Of a stretch of DNA of 39,347 nucleotides, positions 30,970 through 39,347 are shown one piece after another. The translations under genes and the position numbers were made by a program. The DNA is taken from contig DAOTUB010000154.1 in NCBI GenBank assembly GCA_034437455.1, forward strand, positions 1-39,347, given 5' to 3'. The notes beneath the pieces were generated by a model that worked only from the letters and a program-made list of their open reading frames with translations, did not search any database and was not told the DNA's origin. Positions within the stretch are counted from its first letter, which is position 1, and every line of letters begins with the position of its first letter. This DNA is from DAOTUB01 sp034437455 (GTDB lineage Bacteria > Chloroflexota > Anaerolineae > B4-G1).

Positions 30970-32037
30970 ATGAAAGGTCTGATCCTCAGCGGAGGCAAGG
31001 GCACGCGCCTTTACCCCCTGACGTATACCAGCGCCAAGCAGCTCATCCCCGTCGCCAACAAGCCGGTGCTTTTCCGCGTCATCGAGGCGATCCGCAACGC
31101 CGGCATCACCGACATTGGCATCGTCGTGGGCGACACCGCCCCAGAGATCAAGACCGCCGTCGGGCGGGGCGGTCGTTGGGACGTCGAGGTCACCTACATC
31201 CACCAGGATCAACCCAAAGGGCTGGCCCACGCCGTCAAGGTGAGCCAGGACTTTTTGGGAGACGAGCCGTTCGTCATGTTCCTGGGCGATAACGTCCTGC
31301 AGGGCGGCATCAACGACCTGGTGCAACAATTCCAACGCTCCGATTGGAACTCGCAGATCGTCCTCACCCGCGTGGAGCACCCGGAGCAGTACGGCGTGGC
31401 GGAATTGAACGGAGAGGGGCAAGTGATCCGGCTGGTCGAAAAACCGAAAGAACCGCCCTCCGACCTGATCCTGGTGGGCATCTACATGTTCGACCATCAC
31501 ATCCACCAGGCCGTCAGCGAGATCACGCCTTCCTGGCGGGGCGAGTTGGAGATCACTGACGCCATCCAGTGGCTGGTGGAGCGCGACTATAAGATTTTCC
31601 CCTACATCCACCGGGGCTGGTGGATCGATACCGGCGAGGCGAACGAGATGCTGGAAGCGAACAGCTGGGTGCTGGAGGAACTGACGCCAGAGGTCGAGGG
31701 GTACGTGGACCGAGACTCGGAGGTGGACAGCCGTGTCACCATCCAGCAGGGAGCGGAGATCATCAACAGCGTCGTGCGCGGGCCGAGCATCATCGGCGAG
31801 CGCACGCGCATCGTCAACTCCTACGTCGGTCCCTTTACCTCCATCTATCACGACGTAGAGATCGAGAACAGCGAGATCGAGCGCTCCATCGTCCTGGAAG
31901 AGAGCTGTATCCGAGACATCCCGGCCCGCATCCAGGACAGTCTCATCGGCCGGCAGGTCAGTTTGAAGCGCTCTCCGATCAAGCCGAAAGCATACAAGCT
32001 GACGCTGGGCGATCACAGCCAGGTGGGGATTTTGTAA
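30970..32037 (+). CDS. Glucose-1-phosphate thymidylyltransferase, long form
   Basis: 355 residues. An N-terminal nucleotidyltransferase domain begins 'MKGLILSGGKGTRLYPLTYT' and includes 'KQLIPVANKPVL' and 'FLGDNVLQGG' (catalytic/metal Asp). 'VEKPKEPPSDLILVGIYMF' and 'WWIDTGEANEMLEAN' are typical of dTDP-glucose pyrophosphorylases. The last 100 residues form a left-handed beta-helix ('QQGAEIINSVVRGPSIIGER'), the feature of the long form found in archaea and many bacteria. It makes an activated sugar for the polysaccharide; no rmlB, rmlC or rmlD is in the window. AAAGGAG precedes the ATG. Confidence 0.85.
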   Translation: MKGLILSGGKGTRLYPLTYTSAKQLIPVANKPVLFRVIEAIRNAGITDIGIVVGDTAPEIKTAVGRGGRWDVEVTYIHQDQPKGLAHAVKVSQDFLGDEPFVMFLGDNVLQGGINDLVQQFQRSDWNSQIVLTRVEHPEQYGVAELNGEGQVIRLVEKPKEPPSDLILVGIYMFDHHIHQAVSEITPSWRGELEITDAIQWLVERDYKIFPYIHRGWWIDTGEANEMLEANSWVLEELTPEVEGYVDRDSEVDSRVTIQQGAEIINSVVRGPSIIGERTRIVNSYVGPFTSIYHDVEIENSEIERSIVLEESCIRDIPARIQDSLIGRQVSLKRSPIKPKAYKLTLGDHSQVGIL

Positions 32038-32203
32038 CGGATCGTACCTGCTCAACCTGCGCTGGTCAAGTAGTGCCGGAGGCATATATCCGCCGAGTTG
32101 AACCACAAAAGCCGCTCGCTTAGTTTCGATAAGCCGCCACAAAAAGCGTGTCGGCTACTCAACCAGCGTTCGCTTCAACAGCCTGAGCAGCTACACACCG
32201 GAG
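32038..32203. other. Short intergenic region, convergent genes
   Basis: No gene seen. A small hairpin CCGGAG-CTAGC-CTCCGG at about 32198-32214 overlaps the end of the metallophosphoesterase gene and could help separate the two converging transcripts. Confidence 0.3.
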
Positions 32204-33709
32204 CTAGCCTCCGGCGTCTCCCTGCAACACCACGCGCGTTGGCGCACCGGCCGCGTCGTCCCAGCGGAGCAGTTCCGGTGCGCCGCTGTGCTCCCATGCC
32301 AGGCGGAAAAAGGTCAGCTCCTCCCGCCCCTCAATCGGCTCCTCCCTCTCGTAGACGGGCACCCAGGCTCCCGTGTTGACGTACCAGGCTTGTTCCAACC
32401 GCTCCAGCGCGGCGCGATGATCGTGCCCCAGGACGATGTAGCGCACCGCGTGGGCAGGGGTCAGGATTTGCTCCAATTCCCCCGCCATCTCCAACAAGTA
32501 GTTCTGCTCCAGGAAATAGTCCAACCCCCGCTTGAGCTGGCGGCGCATAAAGTAAGCCAGCACCGCCGCCATCAAATAGACGAACGCCATCCACCACGGG
32601 CCGCCGACGAGGGCCAACCCGGTCAGGGCAAAAAAGGTGGCCATGATCAGAAACATCAACAGAGAGAGAACCCCCTCTATGGCCGAGCCAAGCCACCCCT
32701 GCCACGAAGCGTCCACCCGCCGCTGCGCCAGCGCGTCGATCTGCGCTACCATCTCGGGCGGCAAGTCAGAGAGTCCGATGGGTCTTTGTTCGCGCGGGGC
32801 GCGCAGCACCGAGGCCGCCGTCTTGCGCCCCACGTTCCACAAAGCTCGCAGAAAAACCGGACCGCGGCCCACGAGCACCTCGATCGCCTCGACGGGGCTT
32901 TTTCTGAACGCCCACCCCAGATAGCGCGTGAACGGCTTGACGTTGTCGGCAAAGGGATGCACGTCCTCCAATTTATTGAACAGGTAACGCACAAAGAGGC
33001 TGCCCCAGGGCAACTCGATGCGCTCCGAATCGTCAGGCAACACCGGGTTGAGAAAATCGTCAAAGTGGTTCGCCGCCTCGTACTGACAGCCGTGCTCCAC
33101 GTACACCCGCCCCGACTCGTAGTAGAACCAGGGGTAAAAGTGAATGCGCGCCCGGCACGCCTCCAACGTCAACGGCGGGCCGCCATCGAGCATCAGCCGC
33201 TCGCGTGTGTAGGCCCGCTTCACCTCCTTGACGAAACAGTCCTGCACCGCGTCCCAGTGAAGCTCGACGTCGTGGTTCCCCTTGACGACGGCGACGTGAT
33301 TTCCACGCGCCACGAACCAGCCCAGCGCGGCGAAAAAGCGTTGGTGTCCACGGGCGATCCGCCGGAGCTTCCACACCGACTCCTCGGCCGTCGTCCCCAA
33401 CCCATACTCCTGCTCGTTGATGCGCAGTTGGTCGCGGCGCTCGATCCCCTTGACCGTCCGCAGCAGCCGGCCCTCCTCCGGCATCGAGACCACCTGCAAG
33501 AAATCGAACAGGTCGCCGTTGACGAGCAGTAGCCACGGGCGGCCGCCGAAGCGGGACTGCCCCTTGATCTCCTCGTGATAATGCAAGAAGCGCGCAAAAG
33601 CGTCGCCAAACAGAAAATCCTCCAGACGAGAGGTCTTGCCGCTCTCCGGGTCGAACCCCTCGCTCAAGTGCAGATCGCTCATGACCAGTAGATTGTGTTC
33701 TTGCTCCAT
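32204..33709 (-). CDS. Metallophosphoesterase with membrane helices inserted in the catalytic domain
   Basis: 501 residues from ATG 33709; the upstream in-frame ATG at 33727 would add only Gly-rich residues. Dimetal phosphoesterase motifs appear in order: 'MSDLHLSEG' (D-x-H), 'NGDLFDF' (GD), 'VKGNHDVELHW' (GNHD), 'VEHGCQYEA' and 'VLGHDHRAAL' (GHxH), the last near residue 427. Between the fourth and fifth motifs lie about 200 extra residues, including two hydrophobic helices (about residues 345-365 and 371-388). The enzyme is therefore probably membrane-tethered with its active site on the cytosolic face. Substrate unknown; UDP-2,3-diacylglucosamine-type or nucleotide phosphoesters are possible. 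Confidence 0.8.
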   Translation of the reverse strand: MEQEHNLLVMSDLHLSEGFDPESGKTSRLEDFLFGDAFARFLHYHEEIKGQSRFGGRPWLLLVNGDLFDFLQVVSMPEEGRLLRTVKGIERRDQLRINEQEYGLGTTAEESVWKLRRIARGHQRFFAALGWFVARGNHVAVVKGNHDVELHWDAVQDCFVKEVKRAYTRERLMLDGGPPLTLEACRARIHFYPWFYYESGRVYVEHGCQYEAANHFDDFLNPVLPDDSERIELPWGSLFVRYLFNKLEDVHPFADNVKPFTRYLGWAFRKSPVEAIEVLVGRGPVFLRALWNVGRKTAASVLRAPREQRPIGLSDLPPEMVAQIDALAQRRVDASWQGWLGSAIEGVLSLLMFLIMATFFALTGLALVGGPWWMAFVYLMAAVLAYFMRRQLKRGLDYFLEQNYLLEMAGELEQILTPAHAVRYIVLGHDHRAALERLEQAWYVNTGAWVPVYEREEPIEGREELTFFRLAWEHSGAPELLRWDDAAGAPTRVVLQGDAGG

Positions 33710-33760
33710 ATTTCCACCCCCACCCAACCTCCCCCTACGAGGGGAAGGGGATAGATAGAA

Positions 33761-33789
33761 AGTATAGCACAGATGAAAGGGTTCGCCAA
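33761..33789 (-). promoter_or_regulatory. Promoter TTGGCG-17-TATACT for the metallophosphoesterase
   Basis: Minus-strand TTGGCG (33789-33784) and TATACT (33766-33761), spacer 17. The leader to ATG 33709 is about 45 nt and includes a GC-rich hairpin (CCCC-TACGA-GGGG, 33733-33745). Confidence 0.65.
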
Positions 33790-33800
33790 ATCGAATTTTC

Positions 33801-34910
33801 TTATACGCCCGCTTCGCTCAATACCTGCGCGATCCTGCGGTCCGCCACGGACATCGGCAGTCCGTCCAGCTCGGCCAACGTCACCCAACGGAAATCGGCG
33901 CACTCCAGGCAACGCGGTTCGCCCGCCAACAATCGGCAGCGAAAAACGTGCAGCGTGAGACGGAAATGGCTGTAGGCGTGCTCGACGACGGTCAGCAACT
34001 CCCCCACCTCGACCTCCACGTCCAACTCCTCGCGCATCTCGCGGACCAGGCATTCGGGCAACGTCTCGCCCTCCTCGCGCTTGCCGCCGGGGAACTCCCA
34101 CAGCCCGCCCAGCATATCGTCGGCCCGGCGCTGCGCCGCCAACACACGCCCGTCGGCGCGGACGGTGACGGCGGCGGCGGCCTCGTAGTGGGGGACGCGC
34201 TTACGCGAGCGTCGCACGGGCAGCGTCTCCGGCTCACCCTGAGCGCGAGCGCGACAAAAATCGCTCAGCGGACAGCGGTCGCAGCGAGGCGCGCGCGGCG
34301 TGCAGACGACGGCCCCCAGTTCCATCAACGCCTCGTTAAAGTCGCCCGCCCGTCCCGAAGGGAGCAGGCTCGTCGCGAGCGTCTCCAGCTTGCGCCGCGT
34401 CGCCGACCGCGTCACGTCCTCGCGGATGGCAAAGACGCGGCAGAGCACCCGCCGGACGTTCCCGTCCACCGCCGCCACGTCCCGCCCAAAAGCGATGGAG
34501 GCCACGGCCCCGGCCGTGTAGCGCCCCACCCCAGGCAAGGTCAGCAGCTCCTCGAAGGTGTCGGGTAGCTGGCCGTCGTTCGCGGAGACGATCTGCCGGG
34601 CGGCGGCGTGCAGGTTGCGGGCGCGGGCATAGTAGCCCAGCCCCTCCCACACCTTGAGCACCTCCTCTAGCGGCGCCTCCGCCAGCGACTCGACGGTGGG
34701 GAAGCAAGCCAGGAATCGCTCATAGTAAGGCAGAACCGTCTCGACCCGCGTCTGCTGGAGCATCACCACCGCCGCCCAGACGCGATAAGGGGTGCGTCCG
34801 TGTCGCCAGAGGATGCGGCGGTCCTGACGCGCGAACCAGGCGAGCAATCGTTTTGCCAGATCCGCACAGGCTCTTGGATCGAGAGAATCAGTGTGAGATT
34901 TTTCGGTCAT
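33801..34910 (-). CDS. mutY: MutY-like adenine glycosylase with catalytic Glu replaced by Val and a C-terminal Nudix domain
   Basis: 369 residues with the MutY architecture: a helix-hairpin-helix 'LPGVGRYTAGAVASIAFG' (125-142), catalytic Asp149 ('AVDGNV'), Tyr131, an iron-sulfur cluster Cys203-Cys210-Cys213-Cys219 ('CTPRAPRCDRCPLSDFC'), and a C-terminal domain with the 'HAYSHF' 8-oxoG-recognition loop. The essential Glu of 'SEVMLQQT' (E37 in E. coli) is Val48 here ('RVWAAVVMLQQTRVETV', codon GTG at 34767-34769). The C-terminal domain has a nearly canonical Nudix box, G276-x5-E282-x7-R290-E291-x2-E294-E295, which MutY proteins usually lack. As written the glycosylase step should be defective while a MutT-like activity is possible. 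A sequencing error at a single base cannot be excluded. Confidence 0.9.
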   Translation of the reverse strand: MTEKSHTDSLDPRACADLAKRLLAWFARQDRRILWRHGRTPYRVWAAVVMLQQTRVETVLPYYERFLACFPTVESLAEAPLEEVLKVWEGLGYYARARNLHAAARQIVSANDGQLPDTFEELLTLPGVGRYTAGAVASIAFGRDVAAVDGNVRRVLCRVFAIREDVTRSATRRKLETLATSLLPSGRAGDFNEALMELGAVVCTPRAPRCDRCPLSDFCRARAQGEPETLPVRRSRKRVPHYEAAAAVTVRADGRVLAAQRRADDMLGGLWEFPGGKREEGETLPECLVREMREELDVEVEVGELLTVVEHAYSHFRLTLHVFRCRLLAGEPRCLECADFRWVTLAELDGLPMSVADRRIAQVLSEAGV

Positions 34911-34916
34911 ATCAGA

Positions 34917-34945
34917 AGCTTACCTCAATTTGCGAAACTCGTCAA
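34917..34945 (-). promoter_or_regulatory. Possible promoter TTGACG-17-TAAGCT for mutY
   Basis: Minus-strand TTGACG (34945-34940) and TAAGCT (34922-34917), spacer 17. The ATG at 34910 lies exactly where transcription would start, again suggesting a leaderless mRNA. The -10 is a weak match. Confidence 0.45.
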
Positions 34946-34970
34946 AGTTTATGGGCCTCGTGTCCGCACT

Positions 34971-34999
34971 TTGCCAATGTACCCATTATCATATAGAAT
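34971..34999 (+). promoter_or_regulatory. Promoter TTGCCA-17-TAGAAT for the small lipoprotein
   Basis: TTGCCA (34971-34976) and TAGAAT (34994-34999), spacer 17, divergent from mutY. The leader of about 45 nt carries AAGGAGG (35037-35043) 8 nt before ATG 35052. Confidence 0.55.
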
Positions 35000-35051
35000 A
35001 ATGTCCACAAGTCAGGTAGTCAAAGAGCACTCAAGCAAGGAGGCAAGCAGT

Positions 35052-35351
35052 ATGAAAAGCAAAATCCTGGTATCTGTATTGTTAGCGAGCGTGTTACTCA
35101 CAGCGTGCGCGGGCGGCCCACCCAACAAGAAAGCCCAAGAGATCATCTACGGGACCTATGTACAAGAAGCGACGATCATCGAAAAGAGTCCATGCGAATT
35201 GACCTCCTGGATGGAGGAAGAGGGACACACAAACGTGTGGCTGGTTCGGTACAGATTCAAAAAATCGGGCGACGAGAGCGGCATGCTATTGACCGAGACC
35301 GACGGAGAGTGGCAGCTCTACAGGCTGACGGTCGATAGCTGTCCAGAATAG
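35052..35351 (+). CDS. Small lipoprotein of unknown function
   Basis: 99 residues. Signal peptide 'MKSKILVSVLLASVLLTAC' with lipobox LTAC, so Cys19 should be lipidated. The mature part is small and contains two further Cys ('KSPCELTS', 'VDSCPE') that could pair. No family recognised. ATG 35052 is chosen because it gives the signal peptide and a strong ribosome-binding site; upstream in-frame sequence overlaps the mutY promoter region. Confidence 0.7.
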   Translation: MKSKILVSVLLASVLLTACAGGPPNKKAQEIIYGTYVQEATIIEKSPCELTSWMEEEGHTNVWLVRYRFKKSGDESGMLLTETDGEWQLYRLTVDSCPE

Positions 35352-35411
35352 GCGCTACTCGTTTACCAAAAACGCAACAACGACACTGTTCAGTCCAGTT
35401 CAGAGGAACCT

Positions 35412-37547
35412 ATGCGTATTCACACCAAGAAAATCAGCATGAATATCCAAAAGCTCGCCTGTCTCTCAATCTTCCTACTGATGGGCTTGTCGCTGCTCGC
35501 CTGTCGCCTGACCTCTGGCACTCCAGAGGCGGCGACGCCCGCGCCTTCACCTCCCGCCAGCGAGACGCCAACCACCCAACAGCCCACACCAACGCCTCGC
35601 GCGCCGACCGCCACACCGGAGCCTACGGCGACGTCGCCGCCGCCGACCCAGCCCGCCACCGCGACGCCGACCACAGCCCCCTCCCCCACCCCACCCGCCG
35701 GCGCTCCAACGCAATCCGGCCCGTTGCAACTGGTCGACCTGATTCCCCCGGCGCTGCTCGGCCAGGTCACGGGGTTGCGGGCGGACGCTGACGGCGACCT
35801 GTGGGTGTTCGCCACCTACGGGTACGCGCTCTGGCGCGATGGCCAGTGGACGGTGCAGCCCTCAGACCGCGACCAAATTCTGATCGGCGTGGACGACGCC
35901 GAGCGAATGTGGCTCTTTGTCGAGAAGGATGGCAGCAAAATCTATTTCCGGGACGGCGGAGCAGCGCTCACGCTGGCGGACGCAGGCTGGCTTCCCGTAC
36001 CCAATCCCGCCCCGCTGGAGGGGCAAGGCGTGCTCACCGACAAAGCCGGGCGGGTCTGGCTGGCGACAGAGCAGGACGTGCGCGCATTCGACGGAACGCG
36101 CTGGACGATCTTTGCAGCGCCCGACATGGGCATGCCCCCTCCGCCCGATCCGGACGTCTTTACCATGTTCACGCTAAAGCTGGCGGAAGAGTCCGGCCAA
36201 ATCTGGGTGGGAGAGTGCGACTGGATCGGCCCCGGCCCGATGGGCGGAGGCGGCGCGCGCTGGTTCGACGGGCAGGCGTGGCGGGGCGCGGATTCCCCGG
36301 TCGCCTCTGGCTGCGTCTTTGAGATCGAGGAGGACAGCCTGGGGCGCGTGTGGGTGGGCTTGGACGCCGACCTGTGGCGCTACGACCCGGCCGCCGACGA
36401 ATGGATGCGCTTTGGGCCGCCGCAACCAACGGAAAGACCTCGCATTGGATACGTCGCCGACATCGCCATCGATCCCACCGGAGAACCCTGGCCACTGTTC
36501 GCCCTGTGCGGCGGGGCCAGTTGCGTGGGAGAAATCGTGCGCTACCGGCTGCAAGATGGCGCGTGGACTCAGATCGGCGATTTGAACTACGATATGCCCC
36601 AGACACTCGTGTTCGACGGCGCGGGAACGCCCTGGCTCCTGGGCGGGGGAATGTACCGGGTCGAGGCAAACCAGCCGGTAAAGCCGCTGGCCAACCCGCT
36701 CGCCGTGCAGGCGGTCGCCGTAGACGGCGTTGGCCGGGTTTGGGTCGCCGGGCGGCAGGTGGATGCCACCGACGCGGCCCTGTGGGTGTTCCAACCACAA
36801 GCACTGAGCGTGGGCGCGCCGGCAGTCTGCCCGATGCCAGGCGAGGAACAGCCTCCCGGATTCGTGGTCACAGAAGGCCAACCTATCGCGCAGATGTTCG
36901 AGCCGCAGATCTTGGCCTACCTGAACGCGAGCGGGAACGCTCAGGGGTTGCAGGCGGCGCTCGGCAGCCTGACACTGACCGACAGCAGCGGGACGGATTG
37001 GCAGGCGAGAATCCAGGTCTTTGACACGGACGTCACCGGAGACGGTTTGCCGGAGGTGGTCTTGGATCTGAGCTTTTTCGTCGAGGGTCAATTTGCCGAG
37101 GGCGCGCTCTTTGTCTACCGCTGCCAGATCGGGCAATACGTCGGCGGCGCGGTGGCGCCCATCGCGGGACAGATCCTTTCCGCCGACGATGCCGACCCCG
37201 GCATCCGGGCCATCCAGGATATGAACGGCAATGGCAAGGCCGAGATCGTGCTTTCTTACACGCCGATCATCGGCACGCACGCCAACTATACCCGATACTT
37301 TCGAATTCTGGAATGGGACGGCGGGCAGTTCGCGGACTTGATACGGAACGAGACGATGACGCCCTACGCCGCAGAGGTGCAAAATGGAGACGGTGAGATC
37401 CGCGACACCGACGGCGATGGCACCCTCGAACTGGTGCTCACCCACGGGGTGGGGCGTGGCCCTGATTCAGACCCATCGGACAGCGCCCGCACCGACGTCT
37501 GGACCTGGGATGGGCGCGGGGCATTCATCCTAGCATACAGCGAGTAG
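35412..37547 (+). CDS. Lipoprotein with Thr/Pro linker, beta-propeller and calcium-binding-like repeats
   Basis: 711 residues. Signal peptide with lipobox LLAC (Cys31), then a Thr/Pro/Ala linker (about 35-100). About 110-470 form a beta-propeller of the two-component-regulator-propeller type, with repeated 'D..G..W......L..' units such as 'DADGDLWVFATYG', 'DKAGRVWLATEQDV' and 'DSLGRVWVGLDADLW'. The C-terminal part has three DxDxxGDG-like loops, 'DTDVTGDGLPEVVLDL', 'DMNGNGKAEIVLSY' and 'DTDGDGTLELVLTHG', typical of FG-GAP/dockerin-like calcium sites. It is probably an extracellular binding or sensing protein. AGAGGA precedes ATG 35412; M10 (35439) is an alternative start that still keeps the signal peptide. 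Confidence 0.8.
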   Translation: MRIHTKKISMNIQKLACLSIFLLMGLSLLACRLTSGTPEAATPAPSPPASETPTTQQPTPTPRAPTATPEPTATSPPPTQPATATPTTAPSPTPPAGAPTQSGPLQLVDLIPPALLGQVTGLRADADGDLWVFATYGYALWRDGQWTVQPSDRDQILIGVDDAERMWLFVEKDGSKIYFRDGGAALTLADAGWLPVPNPAPLEGQGVLTDKAGRVWLATEQDVRAFDGTRWTIFAAPDMGMPPPPDPDVFTMFTLKLAEESGQIWVGECDWIGPGPMGGGGARWFDGQAWRGADSPVASGCVFEIEEDSLGRVWVGLDADLWRYDPAADEWMRFGPPQPTERPRIGYVADIAIDPTGEPWPLFALCGGASCVGEIVRYRLQDGAWTQIGDLNYDMPQTLVFDGAGTPWLLGGGMYRVEANQPVKPLANPLAVQAVAVDGVGRVWVAGRQVDATDAALWVFQPQALSVGAPAVCPMPGEEQPPGFVVTEGQPIAQMFEPQILAYLNASGNAQGLQAALGSLTLTDSSGTDWQARIQVFDTDVTGDGLPEVVLDLSFFVEGQFAEGALFVYRCQIGQYVGGAVAPIAGQILSADDADPGIRAIQDMNGNGKAEIVLSYTPIIGTHANYTRYFRILEWDGGQFADLIRNETMTPYAAEVQNGDGEIRDTDGDGTLELVLTHGVGRGPDSDPSDSARTDVWTWDGRGAFILAYSE

Positions 37548-37640
37548 CTTCCCGGAAGCATAAACAGCTTCCAAGCGGCTCGGTGAAATCTTTTCATACG
37601 CGCCTTCCCTCCAGTCGTGAGGATGAGAACATGTCACAGA

Positions 37641-37669
37641 TTGCCTATTTGGACAATTTCTGTTATCAT
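37641..37669 (+). promoter_or_regulatory. Promoter TTGCCT-17-TATCAT for the YfcE-like gene
   Basis: TTGCCT (37641-37646) and TATCAT (37664-37669), spacer 17. The short leader carries a strong GGGGAGGAGGG ribosome-binding site before ATG 37689. Confidence 0.7.
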
Positions 37670-37688
37670 CTAGGGGAGGAGGGCGGGA

Positions 37689-38177
37689 ATGAAAATAGGC
37701 ATCATCTCGGACACCCACGATCATCTGGGTAATCTGGAGAGAGCGCTTCAGATTCTAAAGTCAGAGGGAGTGACGACGCTGCTCCACTGCGGCGACGTCT
37801 GCGGGCCGGGCATCCTCCAGGCGTTGGTCGGTTTCGACGTGCGCATCGCACGGGGGAACATGGACCGCCATCCTGGGCTGATACAGATAGCCGAGGAAAT
37901 GCTCGGACGTGGCGGTTTGGCCCGGCTCCACAGGTTCACGTTGAATGGATACGCGGCCGCGATGCTTCACGGCAACGACGAGGAGCAGCTTGGGATGCTG
38001 ATCGCTTCGGGCCAGTACACCTACGTCTTTCACGGCCACACTCACCGGCGAAGCGAGAGAAAAGTAGGCCGCACCCAGGTGATCAACCCAGGCGCCCTGG
38101 GAGGTATGCGCCATGAACAACGTTCCTTCTGCATTCTGGACCTGACAACGAACGAAACCCGTTTCATAAGACTCTAG
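37689..38177 (+). CDS. YfcE/MJ0936-family metallophosphodiesterase
   Basis: 162 residues, the usual length for this single-domain family. Metal ligands appear in order: 'IISDTHDHLGN' (D-x-H), 'LHCGDVCGP' (GD), 'ARGNMDRHP' (GN, with Met where His/Cys is common), 'MLHGND' and 'FHGHTHRRSE' (GHTH), ending 'QVINPGALGGMR'. Members hydrolyse phosphodiesters in a Mn-dependent way; the physiological substrate is unknown. It has its own promoter and a strong ribosome-binding site. Confidence 0.9.
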   Translation: MKIGIISDTHDHLGNLERALQILKSEGVTTLLHCGDVCGPGILQALVGFDVRIARGNMDRHPGLIQIAEEMLGRGGLARLHRFTLNGYAAAMLHGNDEEQLGMLIASGQYTYVFHGHTHRRSERKVGRTQVINPGALGGMRHEQRSFCILDLTTNETRFIRL

Positions 38178-38208
38178 CAACGGACTATTGAGCGACAAGG
38201 AGATTACT

Positions 38209-39347
38209 ATGGCTACGATACAACCCCTGAAAGCAGCCCAACTACGCCAGATGTGCGATCCGTCCACGTTCGACTTTGAGACCACAGAGGAATTGGAGGA
38301 TCTGAGCGAGATCGTGGGACAAGAGCGGGCCGTGGGCGCGGTTCAGTTCGGCATTGGGATTCAACGCGAGGGATATAACCTGTTCGCTCTGGGACCCAGC
38401 GGCACGGGGAAGCGCACCACCATCTGCCAGTTCCTCGATCAAAAAGCCGCCACCGAGCCGACCCCTTCCGACTGGTGCTACGTCAACAACTTTGAGAACT
38501 CGCACAAGCCCCACGCCCTGCAACTCCCCTCGGGGAAAGGGAGCGAGCTGCGCGAGGACATGAAGCAGTTGATCGAAGAGCTGCGCGTCGCGATCCCGGC
38601 GACCTTTGAAAGTGAGGATTACCAGACGCGCAAGCAGGAACTCGAAGAAGAGCTCAAGGAGCAGCAAGAAACGGCCTTTAACAAGATTCAGGAAAAAGCT
38701 CAGGAAAAAGACATCGCCCTGATCCGCACCCCGGTCGGACTGGCCTTTGCGCCCGTGCAGGATGGCGAGGTCATCAGCCCCGACGAGTTCCAAAAATTGC
38801 CCGAGGAGAAACGGGACCAGGTCAAAGAAGACGTATCCAAGCTCCAGGAACAACTCCAGGATACGATGCGCCAGGCGCAACAGTGGGAACGTGAGGCGCG
38901 GGGAAAGGTGAAGGAATTGGATCGGCAGGTAGCCATGTTCGCCACCGGCCACCGGATCGACGAACTACGGGAAAAATATGCCGACTTGCCGCCCATCGTG
39001 GACTATTTGGACGCGGTGGAAAAGGACGTGATCGAGAATGTGGACGATTTCCGCAAGGTCGAGTCAGACGAACAACAAACGGCTTTGAGTATGCTCGGAC
39101 AGCGTTCGGGAGAGATGGCGCCGGCGTTCCGCCGCTATCAGGTCAATGTGCTCATAGATCACAGCCAATCGGAGGGGGCACCGGTGATCTTTGAGGAGCA
39201 CCCCACCTACAACAATCTCATCGGGCGCGTCGAGCACATCGCCCAGATGGGCACGCTGGTAACCGACTTTAACCTGATCAAGTCCGGCACGCTGCACCGC
39301 GCCAACGGCGGCTACATCCTCATTGATGCCCGCCAGCTCCTGCTACA
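38209..39347 (+). CDS. Lon-like ATP-dependent protease, N-terminal part (3' truncated)
   Basis: The frame is open from ATG 38209 to the window end (379 codons visible). AAGGAG (38197-38202) is 6 nt upstream. 'FDFETTEELEDLSEIVGQER' (residues 21-40) followed by 'ALGPSGTGKRTT' (Walker A, about 60-71) and 'WCYVNNFENSHKPHALQLP' match the AAA_32/LonB-like family. A long charged coiled coil (about 105-240) is inserted after the first part of the ATPase domain, as is normal for these proteins. The Walker B and C-terminal Lon protease domain (Ser-Lys dyad) would lie beyond the window. Confidence 0.85.
   Translation, partial: MATIQPLKAAQLRQMCDPSTFDFETTEELEDLSEIVGQERAVGAVQFGIGIQREGYNLFALGPSGTGKRTTICQFLDQKAATEPTPSDWCYVNNFENSHKPHALQLPSGKGSELREDMKQLIEELRVAIPATFESEDYQTRKQELEEELKEQQETAFNKIQEKAQEKDIALIRTPVGLAFAPVQDGEVISPDEFQKLPEEKRDQVKEDVSKLQEQLQDTMRQAQQWEREARGKVKELDRQVAMFATGHRIDELREKYADLPPIVDYLDAVEKDVIENVDDFRKVESDEQQTALSMLGQRSGEMAPAFRRYQVNVLIDHSQSEGAPVIFEEHPTYNNLIGRVEHIAQMGTLVTDFNLIKSGTLHRANGGYILIDARQLLL

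Overview
The window looks like part of a chromosome from a Chloroflexota bacterium, probably close to Anaerolineae. This is inferred from high-GC coding sequence, a DUF2085/DUF4013/DUF4126 run of membrane proteins, secreted proteins with Thr/Pro-rich linkers and a recurring 'YLPLxxR'-type motif, and many short palindromic dispersed repeats. No rRNA, tRNA, CRISPR array or phage module was seen. Both ends cut genes: a type IIA topoisomerase A subunit at the left and a Lon-like AAA+ protein at the right.

Layout. 1-7700 holds housekeeping and small-protein genes: topoisomerase A C-terminus, a membrane protein, lspA running in frame into a frameshifted acetyltransferase, YjbQ, a HEAT-repeat protein, a PfkB sugar kinase and three DUF membrane proteins. 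7715-17150 is a secreted-protein region. It has two large subtilisin-family proteases (831 and 1462 aa), a Thr/Pro-linker lipoprotein, a response regulator whose output domain is replaced by the remnant of a surface-protein gene, and about 750 bp rich in hairpin repeats. 17296-23902 has a D-cysteine desulfhydrase-like enzyme, a three-gene operon of two membrane SPFH proteins and a TPR protein with a LexA-like C-terminal domain that lacks the catalytic serine, a dolichol-kinase-like protein and a Thr/Pro-linker membrane protein.

23984-32037 is a cell-surface polysaccharide locus: three glycosyltransferases, two Wzz-type chain-length proteins, a BY-kinase with a disrupted P-loop, and a long-form nucleotidyltransferase. 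It is interrupted by a possible toxin-antitoxin pair, by rnhB, and by a four-helix-bundle gene framed by inverted AT-rich repeats. 32204-39347 has a membrane-inserted metallophosphoesterase, a MutY homologue that has lost its catalytic Glu but keeps a nearly complete Nudix box, two lipoproteins, a YfcE-like phosphodiesterase and the Lon-like protein.

Promoters are unusually readable: many genes have a TTGNNN-16/18-TATAAT-like pair, and several place the -10 box so close to the start codon that leaderless mRNA is likely. The most promising candidate for an undescribed system is the SPFH/SPFH/TPR-LexA-like operon (18398-22387). The MutY variant and the four-helix-bundle insertion are the next strongest leads. 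All family assignments come from reading motifs by eye; no database search was run.
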